Positions 4,546 through 7,030 of a stretch of DNA of 7,030 bases are shown here, in pieces. This DNA comes from Flavobacterium sp. (GTDB taxonomy: Bacteria; Bacteroidota; Bacteroidia; Flavobacteriales; Flavobacteriaceae). The translations under genes were made by a program, and so were the position numbers. The notes beneath the pieces were generated by a model. It was not told where the DNA came from, searched no databases, and saw nothing but the letters and a program-made list of their open reading frames with translations. The DNA lies in assembly GCF_030146175.1 (NCBI RefSeq), contig NZ_JASLCE010000077.1, positions 1 through 7,030 of the forward strand, in the 5' to 3' direction. Position 1 is the first letter of the stretch; the number at the start of each line of letters is the position of its first letter.

Positions 4546-7005
4546 ATGTCAAATCAAAAGATACTCACATTAGACAATTTGTCACTTCATGAAATCGATA
4601 CCGATGCGGAATTAATCCCTTTAATGACGCCGGAAGACGAGGAAGAAATGAATAACGAAGTGCTTCCGGACGATCTGGCCATTTTGCCTTTGCGCAATAC
4701 GGTGTTGTTTCCGGGTGTTGTAATCCCAATTACAGCCGGAAGAGATAAATCGATTAAACTGATCAACGATGCGAATGCCGCCGGTAAAATTATCGGGGTA
4801 GTGGCACAAAAAGATGAAAACGTTGAAGAGCCAACTGCGGCCGATATTAATACAATTGGTACCGTAGCCCGTATTTTACGGGTGTTGAAAATGCCGGATG
4901 GAAATACTACGGTAATCCTTCAGGGGAAAAAGCGCTTTGAGATCGATCAGATCACAACCGAAGAGCCGTATTTAAAGGCTACGGTTAAAGAAGTGCCGGA
5001 AAAAAGACCATCGGATAATGACGAAGAATTCAACGCTATTATCGATTCTATAAAGGAACTGGCAATCCAGATCATTAAAGAAAGTCCGAATATTCCTACG
5101 GAAGCAACTTTCGCGATTAAAAATATCGAAAGCAAATCCTTCCTGGTTAATTTCGTTTCCTCGAATATGAACCTGATGGTTCCTGAAAAACAGGGACTTC
5201 TGGCAATTAATGATCTGACAGATCGAGCGCTGGAAACCTTGCGTTATATGAACCTGGAATTGCAGAAGTTGGAGCTGAAAAACGACATTCAGTCCAAAGT
5301 GCGTTTTGATCTTGATCAGCAACAACGGGAATACTTCCTGCAACAGCAGATGAAAACCATTCAGGAAGAATTGGGTGGTGTTTCCTATGAAGAGGAAATC
5401 GAAGAAATGCGTCAAAAAGCCAAATCTAAAAAGTGGGACGATAAAATAAAAGCCCATTTTGAAAAGGAACTGGCGAAAATGCAACGGATGAATCCGCAGG
5501 TAGCCGAATTTTCAATTCAGCGTAACTACCTGGAATTGTTTTTAGAATTGCCGTGGAATAATTTTTCCAAAGATAAATTCGATTTAAAACAAGCACAGAA
5601 AATATTGGATCGCGACCATTTTGGACTGGATGATGTTAAAAAACGAATCATCGAACATTTGGCCGTATTAAAACTGCGTAACGATATGAAATCGCCGATT
5701 TTGTGTTTGTACGGACCTCCGGGTGTCGGAAAAACATCGATCGGAAAATCGGTAGCCGAAGCATTGGGAAGAGAATACGTTCGTATTTCCCTGGGTGGAT
5801 TACGCGATGAAGCGGAAATCCGAGGTCATCGTAAAACCTATATCGGAGCGATGCCGGGACGTATCATTCAGAGTCTTAAAAAAGCAGGAACATCCAATCC
5901 GGTATTTGTATTGGATGAAATCGATAAATTGTCAAGCAGTCATAACGGCGATCCGTCATCGGCCTTATTGGAAGTGTTGGATCCGGAACAAAATTCCGAT
6001 TTCTACGATAATTTCCTTGAAATGGGATATGACTTATCAAAAGTGATGTTTATTGCAACATCCAATAATATGTCGTCGATACAACCGGCTTTACGCGATC
6101 GTATGGAAGTGATCAATATGACAGGCTATACGATTGAAGAAAAAATAGAGATTGCCAAACAACATTTGGTTCCAAAACAATTAAAAGAACACGGACTAAC
6201 GACAAAAGATCTTTCGATTGGTAAAAAACAAATCGAAAAGATTGTGGTGGGGTATACCCGTGAATCCGGAGTGCGAGGATTGGAAAAACAGATTGCAGCG
6301 ATGGTGCGAAATGCAGCCAAATCGATCGCAATGGAAGAAGAATACAATGTTAAGGTAACCGATGAAGATGTTATTAAAGTATTGGGTGCTCCGAAAATGG
6401 AACGCGACAAATACGAAAATAACGAAACGGCAGGCGTGGTAACCGGATTGGCGTGGACTAGTGTTGGTGGTGATATCCTGTTTATCGAATCGATTATTTC
6501 CAAAGGAAAAGGAAATATGACGATGACTGGTAATCTGGGAACGGTTATGAAAGAATCGGCAACCATAGCGCTGGAATATATCAAATCGAATGCCGAGCAA
6601 TTGGGTATTAACCCGGAAGTGATTGCGAATTATAACGTACATATTCACGTACCGGAAGGCGCAACGCCAAAAGACGGACCAAGTGCCGGTGTAGCGATGT
6701 TAACCTCACTGGTGTCCAGTTTTACCCAAAGAAGGGTCAAAAAGAGTCTGGCGATGACTGGTGAAATTACCTTACGCGGAAAAGTATTACCGGTTGGCGG
6801 CATCAAAGAAAAAATTCTGGCGGCTAAAAGAGCCAATATCAAAGAGATCATCTTGTGTCATGAAAATAAAAGGGATATCGATGAAATCAAACCGGAATAT
6901 CTGGAAGGATTAACGTTCCATTATGTAAAAGAAATGAGTGAAGTTTTGGAACTCGCGATAACAGATCAAAATGCAAAACATGCCAAAAATCTGATCGCCG
7001 AATAA
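4546..7005 (+). CDS. lon: ATP-dependent Lon protease (endopeptidase La)
   Basis: The 819-residue product is a complete cytoplasmic Lon, which forms a ring-shaped hexamer that unfolds and degrades damaged and regulatory proteins. After an acidic extension (about 16-43), the substrate-binding N domain starts at L44-A-I-L-P-L-R-N-T-V-L-F-P-G. A helical region includes QQREYFLQQQMK (259-270). The AAA+ module has Walker A G390-P-P-G-V-G-K396-T-S, the pore-loop Y432-I-G, Walker B VFVLDEIDK (453-461), sensor-1 N507 in ATSNN and an arginine at R519 in LRDRME. The protease domain has the catalytic dyad Ser713 in PKDGPSAG and Lys756 in GGIKEK, 43 residues apart as in E. coli Lon (S679/K722). Nothing is missing. 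It is about 35 residues longer than E. coli Lon, mostly by the N-terminal extension. No Shine-Dalgarno is present before the ATG; the leader is A-rich. Confidence 0.98.
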   Translation: MSNQKILTLDNLSLHEIDTDAELIPLMTPEDEEEMNNEVLPDDLAILPLRNTVLFPGVVIPITAGRDKSIKLINDANAAGKIIGVVAQKDENVEEPTAADINTIGTVARILRVLKMPDGNTTVILQGKKRFEIDQITTEEPYLKATVKEVPEKRPSDNDEEFNAIIDSIKELAIQIIKESPNIPTEATFAIKNIESKSFLVNFVSSNMNLMVPEKQGLLAINDLTDRALETLRYMNLELQKLELKNDIQSKVRFDLDQQQREYFLQQQMKTIQEELGGVSYEEEIEEMRQKAKSKKWDDKIKAHFEKELAKMQRMNPQVAEFSIQRNYLELFLELPWNNFSKDKFDLKQAQKILDRDHFGLDDVKKRIIEHLAVLKLRNDMKSPILCLYGPPGVGKTSIGKSVAEALGREYVRISLGGLRDEAEIRGHRKTYIGAMPGRIIQSLKKAGTSNPVFVLDEIDKLSSSHNGDPSSALLEVLDPEQNSDFYDNFLEMGYDLSKVMFIATSNNMSSIQPALRDRMEVINMTGYTIEEKIEIAKQHLVPKQLKEHGLTTKDLSIGKKQIEKIVVGYTRESGVRGLEKQIAAMVRNAAKSIAMEEEYNVKVTDEDVIKVLGAPKMERDKYENNETAGVVTGLAWTSVGGDILFIESIISKGKGNMTMTGNLGTVMKESATIALEYIKSNAEQLGINPEVIANYNVHIHVPEGATPKDGPSAGVAMLTSLVSSFTQRRVKKSLAMTGEITLRGKVLPVGGIKEKILAAKRANIKEIILCHENKRDIDEIKPEYLEGLTFHYVKEMSEVLELAITDQNAKHAKNLIAE

Positions 7006-7030
7006 AAACCGCAAACGAATTATAAAAAAG

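Noticed and set aside
4972..5484. Minus-strand ORF of 170 codons inside lon, and others at 6126-6584 and 6196-6648
   Set aside because: All are antisense to well-conserved Lon domains, have no promoter or start context, and have the Phe/Ile/His-rich composition of shadow frames of an AT-rich coding sequence.
5795..6046. Plus-strand 83-codon ORF in another frame within lon
   Set aside because: It overlaps the AAA+ module from before the pore loop through Walker B; it is a shadow of the real frame.

Overview
The window reads as chromosomal DNA from a member of the Bacteroidota, most likely a Flavobacterium-like Flavobacteriaceae. The evidence is the AT-rich intergenic DNA, the absence of Shine-Dalgarno sequences before every start, promoter-like TAnnTTTG boxes of the Bacteroidota type, small Gly/Asn-linker lipoproteins, and protein families typical of the group. 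Species-level assignment is not possible from the sequence alone.

Layout: the minus strand carries the 5' two thirds or so of an alpha/beta-hydrolase gene (466 down to 1), cut by the window edge exactly at the nucleophile elbow. After a 166-nt divergent intergenic region, all other genes run on the plus strand: an M48 zinc metalloprotease lipoprotein (633-1451) with its own hairpin terminator; a 12-helix UMF1/Atg22-like major facilitator transporter (1508-2803); a small lipocalin-like lipoprotein (2852-3442) 48 nt downstream, probably co-transcribed with the transporter and closed by a UUCG-loop terminator; a second lipoprotein (3592-4368) with its own consensus promoter and terminator; and a complete ATP-dependent Lon protease (4546-7005). 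The only non-coding stretches are short (at most 177 nt). No tRNA, rRNA, CRISPR, insertion sequence or integration site was seen.

How the genes relate: most look like separate housekeeping or envelope units, not one pathway. Two are proteases in different compartments (M48 lipoprotein in the envelope, Lon in the cytoplasm), so a loose proteostasis neighbourhood is possible but unproven. The two small lipoproteins share the same N-terminal 'header' (signal peptide, Cys22, spaced acidic residues, Gly/Asn linker) and then carry unrelated C-terminal domains. I found no convincing sign of an undescribed multi-gene system; the most interesting points are the paired modular lipoproteins, a possible calcium loop in the lipocalin-like one, and a candidate promoter overlapping a terminator between the M48 and transporter genes.
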